A DNA stretch of 64,000 bases from Strigops habroptila. Taxonomy: Eukaryota; Chordata; Aves; Psittaciformes; Psittacidae. The translations under genes were made by a program, and so were the position numbers. Each line of letters begins with the position of its first letter. Position 1 is the first letter of the stretch. Location: contig NC_044277.2 in the NCBI RefSeq assembly GCF_004027225.2, positions 91,028,283-91,092,282 on the forward strand, in the 5' to 3' direction. The notes under the pieces were generated by a model, which did no database searches, was not told the DNA's origin, and saw only the letters and a list, made by a program, of their open reading frames with translations. This document shows, one piece after another, positions 27,601 to 39,600 of this stretch.

Positions 27601-30600
27601 CCAAGTTTTCTTTCACTTCAGAAAGAAAAATTCTGAAACCTGTGTTTCAGTAAAGCAGGACTGTTGTCTTCTGGAGAGATCTTAGGTGTTCATTCCTGTT
27701 CTTCGGGAGCACAGTGTTTTCTACAGTTCCCACTAGAGGCTGCTCAAATGCTAGTGCTAGGAACGAGTTGCCTTCTAGAATTCACTTTTTTTCATCCTCT
27801 TTATTTTCATGTTCTTTGTTGTTGTCTTTTAATATTATTTCAATAGCAAGTACAGCAAAGCAGGTGGTGGGGTTTTTAAGTGGAAAAATCAGTGGTTGAT
27901 AGGTACCTTAGTATATTATCTCGAGCCCTGCTGTGTTTGTGAATTTTGCAAATTAATAAGTGAGCAATCATTCTGAAAAGCATGTTAGCATAATACAGAC
28001 ATTTGGATTTTAATGTACTCAGAAAAGTGATTTTTTTAAGCAAAAAGGGACCACCAGTCATAATTGTAGTCATATTGCCCTTTGAGTACATCTGGATTTT
28101 GTGAGAGAAAGTTGAGTATGTGGTAAACAATTCATGTTCCACATCACAATCTGTAGAACTGAAAACAACTCTTTTTTCCTCAAACTTGTTTCCACATTAA
28201 ATTGCGACTCCTTTTTTTCCTTCTTCTCCCCTTCCCCTCCCTGCCCTCCCCCCCGCCCCCCAGATGATCTGTATACCTATAAATAATCTAAGGAAATCTT
28301 CATCTTTCCTCTTTGACTGCTGTGGAGCACTGCCTGACTTGTTAGGGATTAAAAAACCTCTTACTAAGTGACTGGAGCTGAACATATAAATATGCATGCT
28401 GGGAAATTTGTTCGAGGTCTTAACTTTTGCTTTTCTAGGGGGCCCACTGGGATAACAATTTCTAATTGAGTAATGGCTAAGAAAATTGAATTTTTTTTTA
28501 TACTCCAAGGTAGGCTTCAAGTAGAATGGCTAATCCAGAACTGAAGATTTTACTGATGCCTTCAGCTTGCTCTTTCCTTTTTTTGACTGTCCACTTACCT
28601 TAACTGTAACTTTTTTCCACCTTGAACTTAATAATTATTGTCTTGCTTTATGAAGATTGCAAAGGTGAAACAGCCATTTGACAAAACTCAGAGTTACTTT
28701 AGATTTTCTGCTTTTCATTCTGTCATCTCTGTAGTTCTTTGCACCAACAGTCAAGTACACCAACAGCAGATTGGAGTATCTGTCTCTGAACTGCAAACTC
28801 CTTTCTATTCTTTGGTTGCTGGTTTTTTTGTTAAAATGTGGTTTATCCTTCCTTCTGCAATTTATCTTCCCTCTGGTATAGGAGAAGTCCTGGCGAAAGG
28901 GTGAATAATAGTTCTGTACTCAGACAGCTCCATCCCAGAGTGACTAGCTGATTAGAGTTTGATTAAATAGTTTTTCCACTTTGAGATCCTGGGGAGGGAC
29001 GTGGAGTTCAACATTAATCACCTGCAAGGAAAGTGACCCTTTAATACAAGGTTCACATGGGATAATTAGGGTCAGAAGGGACCTCAGGAGTTCTCTGTCC
29101 AAATTTCTACTCGAAAACAGGGTGAGCTATGAGATAAGATTGGGTTTCCCAGGGCTTTTCACAGGCATGATCTCTTTTAAGTGTTTTTAAGTGTGTGAGT
29201 CTGTAGAATAGCTAAATCCAGAGATCTCCCTATCAGTAAAGGGTCTATCTTCAGAGTAAACTTTCAAAGTCTGTATTCTTTTATATTATTATGAGGTAAC
29301 GTAAAAGTTAAATTTCTCCCAGTATGCTTGACCTTTGCTTCATTTGAATAATTTAAGATTAGTGCTGGTTTTGGTCAGCACAGCTTTATTCCTCAGGGTG
29401 GTACCAGGCAGGAGGGGCTAAACAGATGGTGTGCCCAAGAAGCAAAATTAAATTAGGAGTTCTGGATGCTTCTTTTCCTGAAGTAAAGACCACAAGCCTG
29501 TGAAACCAAGATGCTGGTCAAATACAGTGATTCAGTATCTAACTATAATGGGAATCTCAGATAGATCTCCCTTAACACGGCTCTGCTGTCACTCTTTTAC
29601 TATGCAGTACGGACTGAGATTTGTTTATCTTTCTGAGCCATTTATATATGTGTAATTATTACTATGTTAATTATGTTCCTTTATGAATTCCTGTTTCTGT
29701 TCAGGTGAATTGTCCATCTGTTGATACAATTTGATATTCATATAAGTATTTCTTATAGCCCAGCTAGAGGCAAACTTTGAGGAAATGGAGAATCATCTAT
29801 TGTGTCTTGAGGATCTATGTGAACAGTGTGAGTTGGAAAGATACAAATGTATGCAGACATTACAGCTGGAAAACTACAAGAAAACTAAAAGGTAAATAAA
29901 TCAATTGCTATAACTATAAATTATCATAAAATATAAGCCTTTTGCAATTATTTCCTCACCATATATAGTATAATCCCTTTTAATAATTTAAAGAAACAGT
30001 AATCTTTGACAGGAAGTTGCAAATTTGTTAGAGATTCATTCTATGTCAGTCTAACTGTTGGTGATGAACAAAGAGTGTGTGTGTTTAGAAAATTATCAGT
30101 ACATTGTTCTTAAAATGAAGTCATGCCTATTATTCTCTACAAACAATTGGAGTAAGGGCTGTTGTTGATAAACACTGATAAACTGTTGTTTCTTTTAATC
30201 CCTCACTGTGGTTTTTGGATTTCTTTTTTTTTATTTTTTTTTTTTCCCCATTTACCTGTAAAGTTAGGAACTGTATTTTCATCTGTCTTCTTTTCAATTC
30301 TATAAGTACCCTTCCCTCTGTATGAAAGGCATTAATCTCCTGCCATTCTCTTACTTGCAAAAACAGGGCATTAGTACTTGAAAACAAAGTTCAACTTGTA
30401 GCAGTATGTGTCAAATGTCAGAATCTCCAACTCTTGAGCTTTGTATTTACCTAAAAGATAAAGTAGCAAGAGATAAATATTAAGAGCTTAAGTAAGTTAA
30501 ACTGTTGACTTTCTTGGTTTTGTTACTGACAGTCCCAAAAAGAACCTTAGTGAAGGAGATAAGAAAAGTACTATTAAGTCCATTGTATAAATGAGGAGTT

Positions 30601-33600
30601 AAATTGAAGCAATTTGTCAAAGACAGCCTCTGACAGCCTGTGTTAAGAGTTGTGGGTAGATGTGGATGCTGGTAGACCTGGAGCCAGCTCTGACTAGGGG
30701 ATAACTAGGTAACTTGATCTATCCAACTAGGTATTCTCCTGTTAGCAAGGGGAAGCACACTGGCACCCTCCTCGCTTCTTTCGATTGCTGAAGCAAGTTT
30801 GACACATGTGGTATAGTCAGAACAACTGGTTTGATTTATGGTCCTAATTAGAATGTGGTGATCAAGGACAGGTCTGCGCCAGACAGCACTGGTTACATTT
30901 TGCATAGTTTGTCCCTATTGGTCCTGGTTGGTTTTACTACTCAGATTTGGTACTTCTGACATTATGTAGGAAATCTTGGCCATCTATGGTGTTACAGATT
31001 CAATTACCAAAGTGCTTCTGGTGTTGCAAGTTCTGCCGCTGAGAAGGTCCTCAGTGCCTCAGAGGTCCCCCTTGAATCTTCTGTGAAGTTTGTCTGTTTC
31101 TTACCTAACACAGCTTTAATGATCTGTGAAAACCAGCCATCCCTCATGGTGTTATCTCTAGCTTTTGTCAGTATATTACTATGCGATCTTTCACGTCTAG
31201 CAAATTCTCATGTCATGTCCTTTAGTTTTTCATATCCTGTTCAGTTAGCTTAACCTCAGGCCTGAGCCTTGGCAGTGGTCTTGTCATTTTCCTGCAGCCT
31301 GGATTTTCTTTTTCTCAAGCTGGGGCAACATCATTTTCTCTCTCCAGCAAGAGTCTGAATAGATAGGTCTGAATATTCACTTGTTCAGACCTATCTAATT
31401 AATTAAGTATATAATAGTAATAATCTCAAAATTCTAAATATGTGCTATTTAACCAAATAACATGCAAATTTTAAGTGTGCATAAAGCAACAGATTTGTAC
31501 CCCCTAAAATACCATAATCTTTCTGAAATTTTCTGAGATTTGTTCTCTCTGCCATGCTCACTCCCTCTCCTCCTTCGCTACCTTCTGCTTTCAACATCTA
31601 AATAAAGTGTTAAACTGTTGCCTACTCAGCTTAGCAGCTTCTAATCAGTTTTATAAATAGAAGGCTAAGCAAACTACTTAACGTAATTATAAGCTGATTA
31701 CATTTGGTCAGATCTAGACAAAACAGGAAAAATGCATGTAATTTCTGGTTGATCATTACCACCAGTATTTATTTAGGTAAGAAATTAACTACTAGCTCAT
31801 TACTAGAAGGACACTTGGCAGTGTAGATACTTGGAGAACCAACAACCAGTTAATGTGAGTGTTATTTATTATGTATGTTTGGAGCTCATATCCTGTCTTC
31901 CTCTCTCTAGTGTCTGGGGTTCTTACTGTGATACCAGCTACTGAAAGAATCAAGTAGGAGTTCAGGAGTTTATTCTCTTTCTTAAATACAAGAATTATTT
32001 TCAGGGAGTGAGTGGTTTTATTGAACAAACCAAACCAAAATATTTCCTGTGTTTTGACAATATAGAGATGAAAATTGGTTATTTTAAGTGTGTAACAAAA
32101 AGTATTTATTTACTAAAAAAAAATTTTTTATTAGAAAGTTACTGTATAGCTTAGGCTAGAAGCTCACATATTTAAAGTCTTTTGAGAAATTTTCCTATGT
32201 GAAAGATTTAGAAGAAAGTGCATTGGGTCAACGTTAAACCTTTGAAATGCAGCTTATGGTAACTATGGGAACTGATTTTCAGAAAGAAGTCTCCCTGTTA
32301 AAGAAAGCAATTTTTTTTCAATTCAAACAGATCAATTTTTTCCCTTTTGTCACTGTGTTATGTTTGTCATTCATCAATCCAAGGTGTTCTCCACAATATA
32401 TTTTAAAGCCTGATGTTTAGGCAGATTGGTTGTTTTCCTGTGTGCTTATATCTGGATTTTTAATATTCTCTTTTTTGTTTTAAATCAATTGATCATGGTA
32501 CCAGTATTGATATATGAAGTCTAGATTCCACCCTTGCTTTCTTTAGTCTTGCTGCAATTGTTTGCGTGTATGTTATTAATATTAAATGATGTTGTTCTGT
32601 TTCCTGTCCTTTTCTCAATCAAGCACAATTCTTCTTTCCCTCCCTTTGAATGTACTGTATCTGATGGATTGCAAAAAACCTCCTTGTATCCCTCCAGTCT
32701 TCTATGGCAGTTCTTGCATTCCCAAGTTAATTTCCTTTAGGACCCACTGTCAGAAGCTCACTTTTGTGCCAGTTTTTATGTGCACCAAATTGCAGGCTTA
32801 TGGCGTAAGATAAAACGTTTCTGTCTTGAAGCTGTATTTCCTGTGAAGCCATACCATTTGTATCCATTCAAATGGATCACCATCCTTTGAAAAACAGGAA
32901 CTCCTGGTGGTTTTATCAGTTAAAAGTTGCTGCCCAACTGCAACATTTTGAAGGAATACATTGAAGATAGCAAAGAGTCCTTGTTATTGGAAATAAGTGA
33001 ATACATTTTACTGTGTATTATTTGACTTCAAACATACCTGTCTGAATTTTTAGGGTTTTGGGATGTCTTGTTGAAGAATCCTTTCTGGTTTTCAGTACTT
33101 GTCTTCCTTGAGGACAGACACAGAAGAAAAATAAATGAAGAAATCTAAAATCCTGATGCTAGGGTATACTTTAAGAGATGAATGTTTAGTAATATTGCAA
33201 ACCTTAGTGGGACTAATTTTTTTTTTTTTTTTCCTTTCTGTCGAGATTTAAAGAAATGCTTTACCTGAAGAGGAAATATGTTCTTAAAATGAATGTTCGT
33301 TCCCAATTTTTATATTTTAAAGGTTTATTTGTTGTCAAATAATGCGTAACCCCATGCTTTGGTAATTAGTGCAGTAGATGAGGAGTTTGACAGATTGTCA
33401 TAATTCTTGCTAGAGGCGTTGTTATGCCATGATGGTGGTTTTATGTTTATGGAGGAGAAGAATGCTTGATTCACTTTCTCATTTTTAAGGGTGTAATTTA
33501 CAGCAACTGTAATGTTTAGATTAGAGATGTGTATATGAGAAAATGTCTTAATCAGTTGCCACTGTTAATTTCTTCTGTATGGTCTTCTGTTGGTTTTACC

Positions 33601-36600
33601 TCTCTCTAATTTCTTTGGGAACATAAGGGACAGTAAGGATTGTTGTAGTTAAATACAGTGGCTTACTTTAGGCCTGACCAACATAAACACTCAAAAAGTA
33701 AACATGAAAAACTTCTTTAGACAATTCAGACTGGTCTGGGCTTTTTTAAAGTTCCTTTTAATGGCCAATTAATGGTTGTTTACACACTAACATAGAAAAC
33801 ATACATACAAAAATATTTTGTATTATAATTTTTTTGCTATGTTTTGCTTTCAAATATTATCTTTACCTCCTGTAGTATTACTGTAAAAGCTACTGGTTTT
33901 TTGGTGATCTTATTTAACCTAAATTAATTATTTTTATTACCAAGGTCAAAGAGAAATGATGGAATGGGTGATACACTGCCATACAAAATTGTGTTGGCTA
34001 AGAGAAGACTGCTATGTCTGTGGATCTTGGTTAGATCCTATAGTGTTCCCCAAGGGATAAGCTAGAACAGTACTTTGTACAGTACATCATCTTCAGTGAA
34101 GATTCCATCCCATCTGACAATGATAAATTTGAATTGTGCCTTCATAACCCTGTTAAGCTTTACATGTAATTTGTCAAATTAACTTTTTATATGTAAATTG
34201 TTGCAAATATTTCAAGCAAGTATATTTTATTCCTTCCAACATTAGAGGTACTATGAATTATTTCTAAGACTAGCTACATGTTTTGTAGTTCTCATCAAAC
34301 ATTTTCATCAAAGTAAGGTTTCATGCCATATTCTTCTTGATCAGTCTTCTGTCAGCTGCTATACCTCCATGTACCTGGGTACACAAACAATGATTTTGCA
34401 AGGATGGAGGCAGGACTTCTATTATCTTCAGGACAGCTTTCATGTTGGAAATGCAGTGGATAACTGGCTTTGAGTTTTCATTAGGCATTAACTGTAAGGC
34501 TGTAAGTTTCTGTGCTCAAAACAGAGTTCATGTTGCAGAGGTCTTTTCCAGCCTGAAGTTCATGAGTTTTCATACAGCACAATCTGTAGCAAGTGTTTTT
34601 GTGGTGGTAACTGGCTGGAATTAATTTGATGGCCATCAATTACTGCATTTATTTGGTCAGACACATGGAATGAGAATTGCTATTGATGATGGAAAAACTG
34701 GGCTTGCACAAGCTTTGGTAAAGTTTCCTTGATAATTGTGCTTCCTTTTGTGTAATTTTAGGGCTCTGAACTCCTTTCTTTACAAGAACAGTAGCAGCAC
34801 AGTATTTTGCATGCATCAAACCCAAAGGAGCATGCTGCTTCATATTAGGGAATTTTAGTCTCGTCAGTGCTCCAAGTATTTGGAAATATTGAGCAAGACT
34901 GAATACACAGCAGACAAAAAGAGTGCAGGGACTCGGGCAGTTTTTTTATATTATTTGAAGAGTGTGAACGTGCAGTATAATTTGTCACTTCTAAGTTGAT
35001 TTAATTTTGCCCACTGTTTGTGGTGGTCTTTGCTTGATGCAGACAGATAGTGACATTGTTCTAAAGAGATTTGTTGTGTACCTTCTCCTCAGAGTTTTGG
35101 GTTTTTTTGAAATATAAAAGTTTGTGGGTTTTTTGAGTTTTGTTTTGTTTTGTTTTGTTTTGGCTTTTGTGACCTGTGATTGAAGACTGAATGTTTGTGT
35201 TGGGTACTCTGCATCTTAAAGCACCTTATACTGATAGTTTCTATAAAATGTTAAGCATTATGTCAATCCTGCGTAACTTTTCCGTACTTGTATGTAGTGC
35301 TGGTTACTGGGCAGAATATGCAAATCCTGGCAGTCTGTTAGTACCAGGTGTTCTTTGTCCAGACTTGTACCAATTACAGAAACAGGTGGTTTAGGACTGC
35401 TTTAATCATCATCTCTCCCTCACCTCAGAACTGCATTATTTATTAAACTGTTTCAGTCACTGTGGCTAGTGGCTGGAGAACAGGACTTGGGTGTTTGTCA
35501 TTACCACACTAAATAAATCCATTCTCTGCTTTTGAGCAGGGTCCTGTGCCTCCTGATAAATTCTGCCTTTCTTCATTATGAATTATTTTCTGAGATCTTT
35601 AATAATTCCTTTTCAGTTACATTCAAAGCTAATTTGTTTAAAAATTGTTCAAAACAATGTGTTAGATGCATTTATTGACAATACCTCTGTGACGGGGTTT
35701 TTACATTCCTGTGTCAAAGGGATGTGTTGAGTATGCCTGAAGTGGTAGAAGTTGTAGCTTGTGTTTGCCACAATTGCATCCATGTTGTGTGGAACCACAT
35801 TCAGCATTTTAGGTAAGGAGTGCATATGTGGTTACAGGGTTTTTTACTACTTTGGTTTTGTGGACTTGTGGCATAGTGTATGTCACTTAGCAAATAAAGT
35901 TTCGCCAGTTTTTGAATACTGTATATATTTATTTTTATTTTTCTTTTTTTTTTCTTTTAATGCTTATGGGGAAGTTGATGGCGAAGTTAAAAAGAGATCT
36001 GGATATTGTTGCGTGGCTGTTTACCAAAACAGGTTTGCAGGAACGCTTTTTCTTTCTAGGAAAGACTGGTAGAGTTGATGGTGGAGGTAGCCTTTGATGG
36101 CAGAGTTGTTTGCACCTTCCTTAAATTTTTTTCCAGCTTCTCAAATTTCTTTGTAGCTTGTAGTTTTTTGTAGCTTCTCTAAAATTTCTTCTCTCAAATT
36201 TCAGCTTTAAACTTAAATTCCTAAACTTGTATGATAAAATTAAATTGTGTATTTTTTAGTGATCCAGTGACATTCCATACTAAGATAAAAGTTCAAAAAA
36301 AATTAAATTTAAAAACTGTCCCCTTTCTTTGGATGGCAACAGTATAAAAGCATAAACATTAGAACTGGGTCCTGTGTAAAATCTTATATCCAAAGGCATA
36401 AGCTTTTAGAGGGAGCTGATAATTTATTCCACATTTCAGATTCCCATTAGGAATGGTTCCAATGCTAAATGGTCTGTATCAGTCTCTTAGCAGAGGACAA
36501 AACACATAGTTGCTTTTCATTATTTCACTTCTATCATTGTCTTCTGTTTTTAATACCATCTCCCTAATTTTTACTGTTCTTCTGAATGATGACACCTGAA

Positions 36601-39600
36601 AGGTAACCCCCAATGTTCTTCATCAAGATAAATATTTACTTCTTTTTTTTAAAACATAAAAGGATAAATGCTTTCATTGTACCCTGAAACTGCTGAGTAT
36701 ATTAGGGTAGTATTTGGTTTTGATTGTATTTATTAGCTTGATTACCAGTTACTGTTTGCAATTTCTGTTACGCAATTCTGCTTTGATCCATTCCATCTTC
36801 TGGAATGAGGTTGATGTAGAAGTTTTGCTGGAAGACATGGAAAGAGTTCAGCTACTTTTGTAGCTGAATTTGAGTATGAAACCAAAAAATCTCCATTGCA
36901 ACATTATTTAAATACCTTAGTTCTTTTGTTCTTCTATTTTACTAGAAGAAAAAAATCACATTTAATGGTGAAGAATCCTGACCTGTCTTCAGTGTTTCTT
37001 TAGATAAAGAGAAAACCTTACCTGCTGCTTAATTCCAACAGTACTTTAGTAGTTTTTATTGATTTTTCATTACTTAAAGGCTTTTCATTACTTCAATCTC
37101 AAAGGTATTTCAAAGTAGTATTTGGCCTAAGTGATCTGAAAAGGGTGCTCAATGAATCTGGGGGAAGGAAATAATTTCTGTGTCGCTGTCATAAGTGCTA
37201 ATCCTAAGTGCACAAAAACTGACTTGAATTATTTCTGTGCACCATGCAAGTGACTTAAGTTTTGAGTTCTCAGGTTTTTGGCTTTTACCTCTGATAACAT
37301 TCAGAGGAAAGTCCCTCTCATGGCTTTTTTAGCTTACTAAAGCTTGAGTCAGGCTATGGAAGGTCATTTTTATATATACATATATATATATAATTTGAAA
37401 ACTTAACTGTACCAGGCATAACAGGTGGAATGCAGTATTTCTCAGATTTTGGTTTGCATCTTGTTAGGTGCCAGAAATATTTTTAAATTAAATTGCACAT
37501 AAGCAACTGTACTTTCTTGGAATGTTAACTTTTGTTTGTGATTTTATTTTCAACATTTATACACATTTCATTGTAAAATCTTCCAAATTTAGTCCTCAAT
37601 TTTTACCATCCATATGCTGTTTTGAGATTGTCTTTTGCCTCTGCATGGGTCTAGAAGTTTGAATTTGTTGTCTGTTACTTTCAGAGCTAGTGTTACAAAA
37701 TCATTCCTGACATTAATTTATGACTTTGTTGCTTTCTTATCTGCCTCCTCTTTTCTTGAAGATAAAATACGAAACTGCCAATTCTGGCTGCTGGTATCAT
37801 TGTAAAGAATATGGTGTTTCTGTGGTCTCTATTCAACTGAATTCCCTAGTGTTTGTTACATTCAGAAAATTTATTTTAGTGTTACAGGCCTTTGCAAGGT
37901 ACAGTAGAACCTGAGAACTTGGTCGTACTTTGTCGAACAAACTAAATTCCCATTGATCTCAGTAACTTAAAGCAGGATGGTTTTGACTCTTTCTCCTCCC
38001 ATATTACTCTTTCTGGATTTACTTTTGTTTATCAGTGGTAATCAATGTAACTTACTTCCTTGTGTCTCTTCTGACCAGTGACTAAAGCTTAGTTAGTTCA
38101 ACAGTGCAATGAAAAGCCTGAAGGGAATGGGAAGGTAATTGGCAATTTGTATTTGCCTTCTCAGTATTTGGTGTAAGTTCTGGCCCTCTCAATTATTCTG
38201 TGGGACTAGTTATGTATTGTATACAGTTTGTTTCACCTGTTGTCTCCAAAATTATATTTTCTCACCACAAAGTGAAGAAGTTGAGACCACTGATGACATG
38301 ATCATCAGAACATTTCAGATAACTTAATAGCAATTCAAAAGACACATCCTGTCTCAACAGAGCTTCAAGGCGCTACAGTTTTAATTTGCTTCAGAATTCA
38401 TTGTACTTGCAAGTAAAAAATTGTATTAAAGGTTTCAGGCTAAAATGGAGTATTGTATTTTTTCAGTGTCTGCATATATCCTTTCCCTTTACTCCTTTGT
38501 GTCCTGGTTTCAGCTGGGATAGAGTTAGTTTTCTTCTAGTAGCTGGTACAGTGCTGTGTTTTGGATTAAGTAGGGCAATAACGTTGATAACACACTGATG
38601 TTTTAGGTGTTGCTAAACTCTTTTGTCAAGGACTTTTCATTCTCTCTTGCTCTGCCAGTGCGGAGGGGCACAAGAAGCCAGGAGGAAGCAGAGACAGGAC
38701 ACCTGACCCAAACTAGCCAAAGGGGTATTCCATACCACAGCACGTCATGCCCAGTTAAAACTGGGGGGGGTATTGGCCGGGAGGGGCTGATCGCTGCTCA
38801 GGGACGGGTTGGGCTTCTGTCAGTGGGTGGTGAGCAATTGTATTGTGCATCACTTGTGTTTCTTGGGGTTTATTTCTCTCTCTTTGTTATCTCCATTATT
38901 ATAATCATTATTATTATCACCTTTTTTCAGTTATCAAACTGTTCTTATTTCAGCCCATGGGTTTTACCTTTTTTCCAGTTCTCCTTCCCATCCCACAAGG
39001 GAAGGGAAATGAGCAAGTGACTGCATGGTACTTAGTTGCTGACTGGGGTTAAGCCATGACAATGTGGCTCAGATCTTTTTTGATGAGATGATTCAGGGAA
39101 GTTCTCAGTGACATCTCTTAACAATGTTTTGATTTAATTTCTTTAGGTTATTTTGAACCATGAGACATTATCAGCTGTGCGTTTTTAGGCATGGTGCATA
39201 GACGGGTTTATAGTAAGATTTATCTGTGTCCATCATACGTAGAAGGGACCGAGACTGTCATAGAATCGTAGAATACTTAGGGTTGGAAAGGACCTTAAGA
39301 TCATCTACTTCCAACCTCCCTGCCATGGGCAGGGGCACCTCGCACTAAACCATGTCACCCAAGACTCCATCCAACCTGGCCTTGAACACTGCCAGGGATG
39401 GAGCATTCACAACTTCCTTGGGCAACCCATTCCAGTGCCTCACCACCCTCACAGTAAAGGACTTCTTCCTTATATCTAACCTGAACTTCCCCTGTTTAAG
39501 TTTGTGTCTTATGTCAGCATTAAAATATATCTGAATATTATCTCTGTCCTGACTTAAGTATTATCTTGAAGAAGTAGGCAGGCAGGCTTATACAGTTGGG

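Larger units (their letters stand above)
22358..29758 (+). other. DTNBP1: DTNBP1 intron 5 (7.4 kb)
   Basis: GTAAGG donor, TTCTTATAG acceptor. It contains A-rich tracts (23219-23235, 24342-24405, 25198-25211), a possible MIR-like remnant at 25735-25810, a C-rich tract at 28222-28263 and an old CR1 fragment at 29040-29170. No other exon was recognised. Confidence 0.85.

Noticed and set aside
27730..27742. CTCF-like CCACTAGAGGCTG
   Set aside because: It shares the first ten bases with the core but lacks the GGCA that usually follows, so it is weaker than the 6725 site.
38607..39020. 137-codon + strand ORF
   Set aside because: It lies inside the solo LTR at 38500-39061; LTRs of this family are not expected to encode protein.
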